Positions 25,532-34,364 of a DNA stretch of 64,000 nucleotides are shown in pieces. Origin of the DNA: Stutzerimonas stutzeri (GTDB lineage Bacteria > Pseudomonadota > Gammaproteobacteria > Pseudomonadales > Pseudomonadaceae); NCBI GenBank assembly GCA_002339675.1, contig DDKB01000017.1, positions 738,124 to 802,123 on the forward strand, given 5' to 3'. The notes beneath the pieces were generated by a model. The model had not been told where the DNA came from and searched no databases. It saw only the letters and a program-made list of their open reading frames with translations. How positions within the stretch are numbered: the stretch's first letter is position 1; each line of letters begins with the position of its first letter. The translations under genes and the position numbers were made by a program.

Positions 25532-27232
25532 TCAGAACAGAAAATACCGCTGCGCCATCGGCAGCACTTCGGCCGGCTCGCACCAGAGCAGTTGGCCATC
25601 GGCGCGCACCTGATAGTTCTGCGGGTCGACCTGAATATCCGGCGTGTAGTCGTTGTGGATCAGGTCTTTCTTCTGCACCGAACGGCAGCCCTTCACCACG
25701 CCGATCTTCTTTTTCAGCCCCAGTTGCTCGGGCACGCCGGCCTCGAACGCGGCCTGGCTGATGAAGGTAAAGCTGGAGGCATGCAGCGAGCCGCCGTAAC
25801 TGGCGAACATTGGCCGGTAGTGCACCGGTTGCGGTGTCGGGATCGAGGCGTTGGCGTCGCCCATCAGGCTGGCGGCAATGGCACCTCCCTTGAGGATCAG
25901 CGTCGGCTTCACGCCGAAGAAGGCCGGGCGCCAGAGCACCAGGTCGGCCCACTTGCCGACTTCGATGGAGCCCACCTCGTGGCTGACGCCGTGGGTGATC
26001 GCCGGGTTGATGGTGTACTTGGCGATGTAGCGCTTGGCGCGGAAGTTGTCGTTGCCGGCGCCATCACCGGGCAGGGCGCCGCGCTGCTTCTTCATCTTGT
26101 CGGCGGTCTGCCAGGTGCGGGTGATCACCTCGCCAACGCGGCCCATGGCCTGGCTGTCGGAGCTGATCATCGAGAACGCGCCGAGGTCATGGAGGATGTC
26201 CTCGGCGGCAATGGTTTCGCGGCGGATACGGCTCTCGGCGAAGGCCACGTCCTCGGCGATGCTCGGATCGAGGTGGTGGCAGACCATGAGCATGTCCAGG
26301 TGCTCATCGATGGTGTTCTTGGTGAACGGCCGGGTCGGGTTGGTCGAGCTGGGCAGCACGTTGGGCAAGCCGCAGGCCTTGATGATGTCCGGCGCGTGAC
26401 CACCGCCGGCACCTTCGGTGTGGTAGGTGTGGATGGTGCGGCCCTTGAAGGCGCCGAGGGTCGTCTCGACGAAGCCGGATTCGTTCAAGGTATCGGTGTG
26501 GATGGCCACCTGCACATCGTATTGGTCCGCCACGTTCAGGCAGTTGTCGATGGCCGCCGGGGTGGTGCCCCAGTCTTCGTGCAGTTTCAAGCCGATGGCG
26601 CCGGCCTTGACCTGCTCGATCAGCGGCTCGGGCAGCGAGGCGTTGCCCTTGCCGGTGAAGCCGATGTTCATCGGGAAGGCGTCGGCGGCCTTGAGCATCA
26701 TCGCCATGTGCCAGGGACCGGGCGTGACCGTGGTGGCGTTGGTGCCGGTGGCCGGACCCGTACCGCCGCCGATCATGGTGGTCACGCCGCTCATCAGCGC
26801 CTCTTCGATCTGCTGCGGGCAGATGAAGTGGATGTGCGAGTCGATGCCGCCGGCGGTGAGGATCATGCCTTCGCCGGCGATGACTTCCGTCGCGGCGCCG
26901 ATGGCGATGGTCACATCTGGCTGAATGTCCGGGTTTCCGGCCTTGCCGATGGCGGCGATGCGGCCGTCCTTCAAGCCGACGTCCGCCTTGACGATGCCCC
27001 AGTGGTCGAGGATCAGTGCGTTGGTGATCAGCGTGTCGACGACGTCTGCGGCGCACAGTTGGCCCTGGCCCATGCCGTCGCGGATCACCTTGCCACCGCC
27101 GAATTTCACTTCCTCGCCGTAGGTGGTGAAGTCCTTCTCGACCTGGATCCACAGCTCGGTGTCGGCCAGGCGCACCTTGTCGCCGACGGTGGGGCCGAAC
27201 ATGTCGGCGTAGGCTTGTCTGCTGATCTTCAT
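25532..27232 (-). CDS. ureC: Urease alpha (catalytic) subunit
   Basis: 566 residues, full length. Nickel ligands and catalytic residues are in place: GGIDSHIHFICPQQ (HxH), GAIGLKLHEDWG with the lysine that is carbamylated to bridge the nickels, AIHTDTLNE, HTYHTEGAGGGHAPD, and MVCHHLDPSIAEDVAFAESRIR, the mobile flap with its catalytic His. It hydrolyses urea to ammonia and carbamate in the cytoplasm. It is the last gene of ureD-ureA-GNAT-ureB-ureC and is separated from ureB by a palindromic repeat. Confidence 0.98.
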   Translation of the reverse strand: MKISRQAYADMFGPTVGDKVRLADTELWIQVEKDFTTYGEEVKFGGGKVIRDGMGQGQLCAADVVDTLITNALILDHWGIVKADVGLKDGRIAAIGKAGNPDIQPDVTIAIGAATEVIAGEGMILTAGGIDSHIHFICPQQIEEALMSGVTTMIGGGTGPATGTNATTVTPGPWHMAMMLKAADAFPMNIGFTGKGNASLPEPLIEQVKAGAIGLKLHEDWGTTPAAIDNCLNVADQYDVQVAIHTDTLNESGFVETTLGAFKGRTIHTYHTEGAGGGHAPDIIKACGLPNVLPSSTNPTRPFTKNTIDEHLDMLMVCHHLDPSIAEDVAFAESRIRRETIAAEDILHDLGAFSMISSDSQAMGRVGEVITRTWQTADKMKKQRGALPGDGAGNDNFRAKRYIAKYTINPAITHGVSHEVGSIEVGKWADLVLWRPAFFGVKPTLILKGGAIAASLMGDANASIPTPQPVHYRPMFASYGGSLHASSFTFISQAAFEAGVPEQLGLKKKIGVVKGCRSVQKKDLIHNDYTPDIQVDPQNYQVRADGQLLWCEPAEVLPMAQRYFLF

Positions 27233-27265
27233 CGGGGCTCCTTGGTCGGTCCCTGTATTGGCTCT

Positions 27266-27378
27266 GCCCTCACCCCAACTCTCTCCCGGAGGGAGAGGGG
27301 GCTGAACGGCGTTGGTCCATTCCGTCGCGGTGGCTGCTTTTCTCCCTCTCCCCGTGGGAGAGGGCTGGGGTGAGGGGC
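27266..27378. repeat. Inverted pair of CCCTCACCCCAACTC-type repeats between ureB and ureC
   Basis: CCCTCACCCCAACTCTCTCC with a following GGGAGAGGGG (27266-27302) is mirrored by CTCCCTCTCCCC...GGGAGAGGGCTGGGGTGAGGG (about 27340-27378). Each half is itself a hairpin, and the halves are inverted relative to each other. This is a known type of dispersed palindromic repeat in gammaproteobacteria. In the operon message it would fold strongly just before ureC. Confidence 0.75.
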
Positions 27379-27380
27379 TT

Positions 27381-27686
27381 TTAAAGCGCGCCCATCACTC
27401 GCCCGGCGAAACCGAACACCCGCCGATCACCGGCCAGCTCAACCAGCTCCACCTCACGGCTCTGGCCCGGTTCGAAGCGCACTGCGGTGCCAGCCGGGAT
27501 GTTCAGACGCATGCCGCGCGTGGTGGCGCGATCGAAGGTGAGCGCGTCGTTGGTTTCGAAGAAGTGGTAGTGCGAACCGACCTGAATCGGCCGGTCGCCA
27601 CTGTTGGCCACGCAGAGGGTCAGGGTGCGGCGGCCGGCGTTGAGCTCGATCTCGCCGTCCTGGATCTGGTATTCGCCGGGGATCAT
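27381..27686 (-). CDS. ureB: Urease beta subunit
   Basis: 101 residues, the standard length of a separate UreB. It has the conserved IPGEYQIQDGEIELNAGR start, VGSHYHFFETN and the NIPAGTAVRFEPGQ block. It is a structural subunit that cradles the alpha-subunit flap. The ATG overlaps the stop of the GNAT gene by 4 bp (ATGA), so its translation is probably coupled to that gene. Confidence 0.97.
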   Translation of the reverse strand: MIPGEYQIQDGEIELNAGRRTLTLCVANSGDRPIQVGSHYHFFETNDALTFDRATTRGMRLNIPAGTAVRFEPGQSREVELVELAGDRRVFGFAGRVMGAL

Positions 27687-28192
27687 GGCTGGGACGTCCT
27701 GTTCAGGGTCAGTTGCATCATGGTCAGGTCCAGCCAGCGGCCGAACTTGCAGCCCACCTGGCGCATCTGGGCCGCGTGGATGAAGCCAAGCTGCTGATGC
27801 ATGTGAATGGACGCGCGATTCTCGCTCTCGATGGCCGCGATCATCACGTGCTTGTGCATCTCGCGGGCGCGCTTGATCAGCGCCTGCATCAGGCTGCGGC
27901 CCACGCCGCCACCGCGTTGGCCGGGGCGCACATAGACGGAGTTCTCAACGGTGTGGCGGAAGCCGTCGTGCGGGCGCCAGGGGCCGAAGGAGGCATAGCC
28001 AGCCACCTGTCCGTGATCGTCAATCGCGACCAGCACCGGGTAGCCCTGTTCATGGCGCTCGGCCAGCCAGGCGCGGCGGTTGTCGAGGTCGACGACCTTG
28101 TCGTTCCAGATCGCCGTGCTGTTCTGCACCGCGTCGTTGTAGATTTCTAGGATGCCTGCAAGGTCGGCATCCAGGGCGTCACGTATCTGCAC
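27683..28192 (-). CDS. GNAT acetyltransferase (phosphinothricin/methionine sulfoximine type) inside urease operon
   Basis: About 169 residues, closely resembling P. aeruginosa PA4866, an acetyltransferase of methionine sulfoximine/phosphinothricin that also sits between ureA and ureB. Blocks: IRDALDADLAGILEIYNDAV, GYASFGPWRPHDGFRHTVENSVYV, RGGGVGRSLMQALI (acetyl-CoA loop), and VGCKFGRWLDLTMMQL. Its natural substrate is likely an amino-acid-like glutamine synthetase inhibitor, a plausible link to nitrogen metabolism. GTG at 28192 is chosen because GGAA lies 6 nt upstream; a TTG at 28207 is the alternative. Confidence 0.88.
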   Translation of the reverse strand: MQIRDALDADLAGILEIYNDAVQNSTAIWNDKVVDLDNRRAWLAERHEQGYPVLVAIDDHGQVAGYASFGPWRPHDGFRHTVENSVYVRPGQRGGGVGRSLMQALIKRAREMHKHVMIAAIESENRASIHMHQQLGFIHAAQMRQVGCKFGRWLDLTMMQLTLNRTSQP

Positions 28193-28247
28193 GTTGCGTT
28201 CCTTCAATAACGGTTCAATTCGGCTGCAGTAGACATTGACCCGCGTT

Positions 28248-28550
28248 TCAGGGAATAGGTTGATGCACCGTGACCAGCTTGGTGCCGTCCGGAAAGGTCG
28301 CTTCGACCTGGATCTCCGGAATCATCTCCGGCACGCCTTCCATCACCTGCTCGCGGCTCAGCAGGGTGGTGCCGAAGTGCATCAGCTCGGCGACCGTCTG
28401 GCCGTCGCGGGCACCTTCTAGCAGGGCGGCGGAAATGTAGGCCATGGCTTCCGGGTAGTTGAGCTTCAACCCGCGGGCGAGACGGCGCTCAGCCACCAGC
28501 CCGGCGGTGAAGATCAGCATCTTGTCTTTTTCTCTTGGCGACAAATCCAT
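28248..28550 (-). CDS. ureA: Urease gamma subunit
   Basis: 100 residues, standard UreA size. MDLSPREKDKMLIFTAGLVA start, LNYPEAMAYISA, and VPEMIPEIQVEATFPDGTKL with the closing VHQPIP are the expected blocks. It is a structural subunit of the (alpha-beta-gamma)3 urease. Downstream of ureD, with a palindromic repeat in the 141-bp gap. Confidence 0.98.
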   Translation of the reverse strand: MDLSPREKDKMLIFTAGLVAERRLARGLKLNYPEAMAYISAALLEGARDGQTVAELMHFGTTLLSREQVMEGVPEMIPEIQVEATFPDGTKLVTVHQPIP

Positions 28551-28566
28551 AACAGCTCCAGTCGTG

Positions 28567-28687
28567 GGGTGGATGTCACTGTTCACATCCACCGGCTCGT
28601 GGCGGCAGACCACGCAGCGTTATTCAGTGCAGCGCGCACGCAGGCGCGCCAGGGTACGGTGGGCAACGGCGCCGCCTTGCCCACCGC
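28567..28687. repeat. Two small palindromes between ureD and ureA
   Basis: GGTGGATGT...ACATCCACC (28567-28592) belongs to the GGTGGAT/ATCCACC family seen at several places in this window. A second palindrome, CGGTGGGCAA...TTGCCCACCG (about 28658-28687), follows. Neither has a terminator T-run. Confidence 0.65.
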
Positions 28688-28691
28688 TCAT

Positions 28692-29525
28692 TCACGTACT
28701 CCAGATTCGTGGCGCTACCGCCTCGCGGCCCAGCAGTTGGGGGCGCAATAACCGCCATAAATCGATCAACCAGGCGCGCGCATGCAGCGCTTCGTCGCAG
28801 AGGCAGCGCGCTACTACCAAGCCGGGCAATTGCGTGAGGTCGCCGCGCACGCGGCCGGGCAATTCACGGCAGCGCTCCATCAGATCGGCATCGATCTCGC
28901 CGCTGACAATCATGGTCGCAAACACCGGCTGACCATCGAGACCGATTGGCGAATCCAGCAAGCCATCGTTGCCCACCACACGCTGGCGTTCGTGCCAGAG
29001 CAGGTCACCGTCGCGGCTGATATTCAGGTGTGCCTGAAAGTGGCCCGCATCGAAGCGCTCGCCACTGGCCGGTCGGCCCAGCGCAATGATGTCCCAATAG
29101 AACAACCGAGCGTTGCCCTCCAGTTCGATGGTCGTGGTGAGCTCGGCCTGCGCCGCAGAGTAGACGATGGTCTCCTGCGGCAGCCATTCCAGCGTCGCGC
29201 CGGTCTCGACGCGCAATTGCACGTTCTGGAACGCCGCGCCGCCAGCGCGATACCACTTCGCCGCGCCAGGGCTGGTCAGCTGTGCCCAGGCACCGGCGGC
29301 AACCGAGGCGCTGATATCCAGTCGGTCACCGCCGGCAATCCCGCCCGGCGGGTGCACGATGATGTGCTGGCAGACTTCCGGCCCTTCTGGATAGAGGTGC
29401 TTCTGCACCCTCAGCGGCCCGCTGTGCCGGCGCAACACCGGGCGCGTGGCGCCGGCGCTCAGTGCATAATCGAGCTCCAGCTCGGCATGCCAGTGGGGGG
29501 TGAACAGCGGTGCAGGGGCGTTCAT
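28692..29525 (-). CDS. ureD: Urease accessory scaffold UreD
   Basis: 277 residues. Typical UreD blocks: HPPGGIAGGDRLDI, LTSPGAAKWYRAGG, LEWLPQETIVYSAAQ, YWDIIALGRPASGE, and VVGNDGLLDSPIG. UreD (UreH) is the scaffold that docks UreF/UreG on apo-urease and channels nickel. The ATG at 29525 is chosen over an upstream in-frame ATG because the predicted sigma-54 promoter (29564-29578) would start the transcript near 29553. First gene of the structural operon. Confidence 0.95.
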   Translation of the reverse strand: MNAPAPLFTPHWHAELELDYALSAGATRPVLRRHSGPLRVQKHLYPEGPEVCQHIIVHPPGGIAGGDRLDISASVAAGAWAQLTSPGAAKWYRAGGAAFQNVQLRVETGATLEWLPQETIVYSAAQAELTTTIELEGNARLFYWDIIALGRPASGERFDAGHFQAHLNISRDGDLLWHERQRVVGNDGLLDSPIGLDGQPVFATMIVSGEIDADLMERCRELPGRVRGDLTQLPGLVVARCLCDEALHARAWLIDLWRLLRPQLLGREAVAPRIWST

Positions 29526-29563
29526 GGGCGCAGGCTTTTCGATCTGTCGGTCAGGAAAGCAGA

Positions 29564-29578
29564 GCAATCGCCATGCCT
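29564..29578 (-). promoter_or_regulatory. Predicted sigma-54 promoter for ureD-ureA-ureB-ureC
   Basis: On the minus strand it reads AGGCATGGCGATTGC: 13 of 15 matches to TGGCACGNNNNTTGC, with the essential GG and GC at correct spacing. The predicted transcript starts about 28 nt before the ureD ATG. Confidence 0.65.
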
Positions 29579-29719
29579 GTTGTGCGCTGCCCTGGTGCGT
29601 CGTCCTGTGGCGCGGCCTGATAGCTCGGCGCTGCAGCGCTTTCTGCCGCGAGTTAGCGTCCTGATCAGGCGTCTCTGGCTGATGCTCTTGTGCTTCGGGC
29701 TGGTGCGTTGAGCTTTTGA

Positions 29720-29736
29720 TGCGCCGTTTTGGTGCG
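29720..29736. promoter_or_regulatory. Predicted NtrC-binding site upstream of ureD
   Basis: GCGCC-GTTTT-GGTGC, one mismatch to the GCACC-N5-GGTGC dyad, about 150 bp upstream of the -24 element, a normal enhancer distance. A weaker related sequence (GCGCT-GCCCT-GGTGC, 29584-29598) lies very close to the promoter. Confidence 0.55.
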
Positions 29737-29744
29737 TTGTTCGA

Positions 29745-30443
29745 TCAGATCGCGACCAGCCCGCGTACGCCTTCGGCTTCCATCGTTTCGCCGCGCCCCT
29801 GCTGAATAATCTCGCCGCGGCTCATCACCAGGTACTGGTCGGCCAGCTCGGCGGCGAAATCGTAGAACTGCTCCACCAGCAGGATTGCCATGTCACCGCG
29901 GGCAGCGAGTGTCTTGATCACCGCGCCGATTTCCTTGATCACTGACGGCTGGATGCCCTCGGTAGGCTCGTCGAGGATCAGGAGGCGCGGTTGGCTCGCC
30001 AGCGCGCGGCCGATGGCCAGTTGTTGCTGTTGGCCGCCGGACAGGTCGCCGCCGCGGCGGTGCTTCATTTCCTTGAGGACCGGGAACAGCTCGTAGATGA
30101 ATTCCGGTACTTCCTTCGCCTCTTTTGCGCTGAAACGCGACAGGCCCATGAGCAGGTTTTCTTCAACCGTCAGCCGGCCGAAGATTTCACGCCCCTGGGG
30201 CACGTAGGCGATGCCGGCGTGTACGCGCTGGTGCGGCTTGAAGGCGGTGATCGGCTTGCCTTCCCAGTTCACCGCGCCTTCCTTGGCCGGGATCAGGCCC
30301 ATCAGGCATTTCAGCAGGGTGGTCTTGCCCACGCCGTTACGCCCGAGCAGGCAGGTGACTTCGCCGATGCGGGCATCGAACGACAGGCCGCGCAGGATGT
30401 GGCTGCCGCCGTAGTACTGATGCAGTTGTTGGACTTGCAGCAT
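29745..30443 (-). CDS. urtE: Urea ABC transporter ATP-binding protein UrtE
   Basis: 232 residues, LivF-like. Walker A GRNGVGKTT, Q-loop, signature GGDLSGGQQQQLAIGRAL, Walker B LLILDEPTEGIQPS, H-loop ILLVEQ. The DLSGGQQQQLAI form and operon position identify UrtE. It is one of two ATPases that power high-affinity urea uptake. It is separated from urtD by 244 bp of repeats; the rest of the operon is tightly packed. Confidence 0.95.
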   Translation of the reverse strand: MLQVQQLHQYYGGSHILRGLSFDARIGEVTCLLGRNGVGKTTLLKCLMGLIPAKEGAVNWEGKPITAFKPHQRVHAGIAYVPQGREIFGRLTVEENLLMGLSRFSAKEAKEVPEFIYELFPVLKEMKHRRGGDLSGGQQQQLAIGRALASQPRLLILDEPTEGIQPSVIKEIGAVIKTLAARGDMAILLVEQFYDFAAELADQYLVMSRGEIIQQGRGETMEAEGVRGLVAI

Positions 30444-30466
30444 GTCGATGTCCTTGTTTTGTCATT

Positions 30467-30651
30467 ACGCGTGGAAAGGGCTTCGCCGTTTTCGGTGGAT
30501 AAGCCTGCGGCGTTTTCCACCCTGCGTTTACGTTGCGATGATGCGGACGCCGGCGTCCGGTCTGGCCTACTGGGTACGCGTGGAAAAGGCTTCGCCGTTT
30601 TCCACCCTACGTTCGGCGGCGTAGGGTGGATGGCGCTTCACCCATCCACCT
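30467..30651. repeat. Three palindromic repeats between urtD and urtE
   Basis: Three copies of a related small palindrome: GCGTGGAAAGGGCTTCGCCG to TTCCACCCTGCG (30467-30526, a double unit), GCGTGGAAAAGGCTTCGCCG to CCACCCTACG (30578-30611), and GCGTAGGGTGGATGGCGCTT to ATCCACC (30619-30651). They share the ends GTAGGGTGGA/TCCACCCTAC. They would form consecutive stem-loops in the urt mRNA. Confidence 0.7.
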
Positions 30652-30687
30652 TCATGCGGCCTCGATGGGCGACCGGCGCCGAAGCAT

Positions 30688-31538
<851 letters not shown>

Positions 31539-31542
<4 letters not shown>

Positions 31543-32618
31543 TGTTCGCCCCTCCGGCGCAGCAATCCGATGACGCCCTTGGGCAGGTACAGCGTGACGA
31601 CGATGAACAGCGCACCGAGGGCGAACAGCCAATACTCGGGGAACGCCACGGTGAACCAGCTCTTCATGCCGTTGACGATGCCGGCACCCAGCAGCGGGCC
31701 GATCAGCGTGCCGCGGCCACCGAGGGCGACCCAGACGGCGGCCTCGATGGATTGCGTTGGCGCCATCTCGCTGGGGTTGATGATTCCCACCTGCGGCACA
31801 TAGAGCGCACCGGCCAGGCCGCAGAGCACCGCCGACAGGGTCCAGATAAACAGCTTGTAGCCGCGTGGGTCGTAACCGCAGAACATCAGGCGATTCTCCG
31901 CATCGCGCAGCGCGGTCAGCACCCGGCCGAACTTGCTGCGCGCCAGGCGCCAACCGAGCAGCAGGCTGCCGGCGAGCAGGAGGACGGTGGCGAAGAACAG
32001 CGTGGCACGGGTCGCCGGCGCGGAGATCGAGAATCCGAGAATGGTCTTGAAGTCGGTGAACCCGTTGTTGCCGCCGAAGCCGGTTTCGTTACGGAAGAAC
32101 AGCAGCATGCCGGCGAAGGTCAGCGCCTGGGTCATGATCGAGAAATACACGCCCTTGATCCGCGAACGGAAGGCGAAGAAGCCGAACACGAAGGCCAGCA
32201 GCCCCGGGGCCAACACCACCAGACACATGGCCCAGAGAAAGCTGGAGGTCCCGTACCAGTACCAGGGCAGTTCGGTCCAGGCGAGAAAGCTCATGAACGC
32301 GGGCAGCCCGTCGCCGGCGCTTTCGCGCATCAGGTACATGCCCATGGCATAGCCGCCGAGGGCGAAGAACAGGCCGTGGCCGAGGGACAGCAGGCCGGCG
32401 TAACCCCAGACCAGGTCCAGCGCCAGGGCAACGATGGCGTAGCAGAGGATCTTGCCAACCAGCGTTAGGGTGTAGGCCGAGACGTGAAAGGCGTTGTCCG
32501 CGGGCAAGAGGTGCAGCAGCGGCATGGCGACAAGAATCGCCAGCACCACGCCCAGCGCGATGGCAGTCAGTCTCGGGCCGGCTTTCTGCGCGGCGGTGAT
32601 TGCGAGTGGCTGGTTCAA
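31539..32618 (-). CDS. urtC: Urea ABC transporter permease UrtC
   Basis: 359 residues, LivM-type permease with about ten membrane helices. Characteristic blocks: WGYAGLLSLGHGLFFALGGYAMGMYL and the permease loop GRVLTALRDAENRLMFCGYDP. A TTG start overlaps the urtB stop (TTGA), so translation is coupled. No other start fits the N-terminal MNQPLAITAAQKAG segment. Works with UrtB to form the urea channel. Confidence 0.94.
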
Positions 32619-34186
32619 TCGATGACCCTCCCCTTGAGGGCGAAGAGCCCCTGCGGACGCTTCTGGATAAAGAGGATGATCAGCGCAAGGATCAGGATCT
32701 TGCCCAGCACGGCGCCGATCTGTGGTTCGAGGATCTTGTTGGCGATGCCGAGGCCGAAGGCGGCGAAGATGCTGCCGGCCAGCTGGCCGACACCGCCGAG
32801 TACCACGACGAGGAAGGAATCGATGATGTAGCCCTGACCGAGATCCGGGCCGACGTTGCCGATCTGCGAGAGCGCCACACCGCCGAGCCCGGCGATACCC
32901 GAGCCCAATCCGAAGGCCATCATGTCGATACGCCCGGTCGGCACGCCGCAGCAGGCGGCCATGTTGCGGTTCTGCGTGACCGCACGCACGTTCAGGCCCA
33001 GACGTGTCTTGTTCAGCAAGAGCCAGGTCAGCAACACCACGAACAGCGCGAAGCCGATGATCACCATGCGGTTGTACGGCAGCACCAGGTTCGGCAGCAC
33101 CTGCAGGCCGCCGGAGAGCCAGGCGGGGTTGGCCACCTCGACGTTCTGCGCGCCGAACAGCACGCGCACCAGCTGGATCAGGATCAGGCTGATGCCCCAG
33201 GTCGCCAGCAAGGTTTCCAGCGGGCGACCGTAGAGGTGGCGAATCACGGTGCGTTCCAGCGCCATGCCGACTGCGGCGGTGACGAAGAAGGCCACCGGCA
33301 GCGCGACCAGCGGGTAGAACGCCAACGCCTCCGGCGCCAGGCGTGCCATCAGCACCTGCACCATGTAGGTGGAGTAAGCGCCGAGCATCAGCATTTCGCC
33401 ATGGGCCATGTTGATCACCCCGAGCAGGCCGAAGGTGATGGCCAGGCCCAGCGCGGCGAGCAACAGGATCGAGCCCAATGACAGACCGCTGAACGCCTGT
33501 CCGAGCAGCTCACCGATCAGCAGCTTGCGTTTGACCTGGGCGAGGCTGGTTGCAGCGGCCTTGCGTACGGATGCGTCGGTTTCCGCCTCGTCGGCCAGCA
33601 GGTTTTCCAGCCGGACCCGGGCCAGCGGCGCACCGGTTTCGCCGAGCAGGCGCACGGCGGCCAGGCGCACGGCCGGGTCTTCCGCGCTGAGTTGCAGGTT
33701 GGCCAGCGTCAGGGTGAGTGCTTCATGCACGGCCGGGTCGTCCTCGGCTTCGAGGCGCTGTTGCAGGAGTGGGAGCTGTTCCGGTTGCCCGCTGCGCTGC
33801 AGGCGCTTGGCGGCGCCGAGGCGTTGCGACGGGTCCTCGGAGAACAGTTGGTGGCTGGCCAGTGCGGTATTGAGCAAACCGCGCAGGCGGTTGTTCAGGC
33901 GCAGCTTCTTCGGCGTGCCGACAGGTTCGGCGTCGCCTTCGAGGGCGCGGTAGGTGTCGCCGTCCTCGACGAAGGGCGTCTTGTTCTTGTCGATCGCCAC
34001 GCGGTTGGCGCGCAGCGCTTCGATCAGTGCCAGGCGCTCGGGAACCGGCGCGATGGCCCAGTCTTCCAGCAGTTTGGCCTGTTTGGCTGGACTGGCTTTG
34101 GCGTAATCGGCCGCGTCTCCGGCCTGGGCCGCCCAGGGAAGGGCGAGCAGGAGCAGCAGCATTAATCGGCGCAGGGCAGTGTTCAT
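32615..34186 (-). CDS. urtB: Urea ABC transporter permease UrtB
   Basis: 523 residues. A signal peptide (LMLLLLLALPWAAQA) and a periplasmic region of about 220 residues rich in helical HEAT-like repeats (e.g. EDPAVRLAAVRLLGETGAPL) precede a LivH-type permease domain (INMAHGEMLMLGAYSTYMV, VRAVTQNRNMAACCGVPTGRIDMMAFGLGSGIAGLGG). The long N-terminal extension is normal for UrtB. Start at the ATG giving the signal peptide. Confidence 0.94.
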   Translation of the reverse strand: MNTALRRLMLLLLLALPWAAQAGDAADYAKASPAKQAKLLEDWAIAPVPERLALIEALRANRVAIDKNKTPFVEDGDTYRALEGDAEPVGTPKKLRLNNRLRGLLNTALASHQLFSEDPSQRLGAAKRLQRSGQPEQLPLLQQRLEAEDDPAVHEALTLTLANLQLSAEDPAVRLAAVRLLGETGAPLARVRLENLLADEAETDASVRKAAATSLAQVKRKLLIGELLGQAFSGLSLGSILLLAALGLAITFGLLGVINMAHGEMLMLGAYSTYMVQVLMARLAPEALAFYPLVALPVAFFVTAAVGMALERTVIRHLYGRPLETLLATWGISLILIQLVRVLFGAQNVEVANPAWLSGGLQVLPNLVLPYNRMVIIGFALFVVLLTWLLLNKTRLGLNVRAVTQNRNMAACCGVPTGRIDMMAFGLGSGIAGLGGVALSQIGNVGPDLGQGYIIDSFLVVVLGGVGQLAGSIFAAFGLGIANKILEPQIGAVLGKILILALIILFIQKRPQGLFALKGRVID

Positions 34187-34244
34187 TTGGATATTCCCCA
34201 GGAGACGCCGCGTGCCCTCTTGATGGAGCTTGCGGCGGCCGGCA

Positions 34245-34289
34245 GGTGGATGAGAAAGGCGTCGACTCCGCATCCCGATCCACCCTACG
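34245..34289. repeat. GGTGGAT...ATCCACCCTACG palindrome between urtA and urtB
   Basis: Another member of the family with ends GGTGGAT/ATCCACCCTACG, in the 178-bp gap between urtA and urtB. A hairpin here could favour differential expression of the binding protein over the permease genes, as is common in ABC operons. Confidence 0.6.
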
Positions 34290-34364
34290 AAAGCCTAGTG
34301 ATCGTTGCGGTGGAGCGGGACGCGGAGTTGGCGCGTTATCCACCCACCGCAACGACGGCAGCGA

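Noticed and set aside
25304..27373. 689-codon plus-strand open frame
   Set aside because: Antisense shadow of ureC. The ureC frame carries all catalytic motifs.
29584..29598. Possible second NtrC site (GCGCT-GCCCT-GGTGC) at ureD
   Set aside because: It has two half-site mismatches and lies almost on top of the promoter, so it is not a convincing enhancer site.
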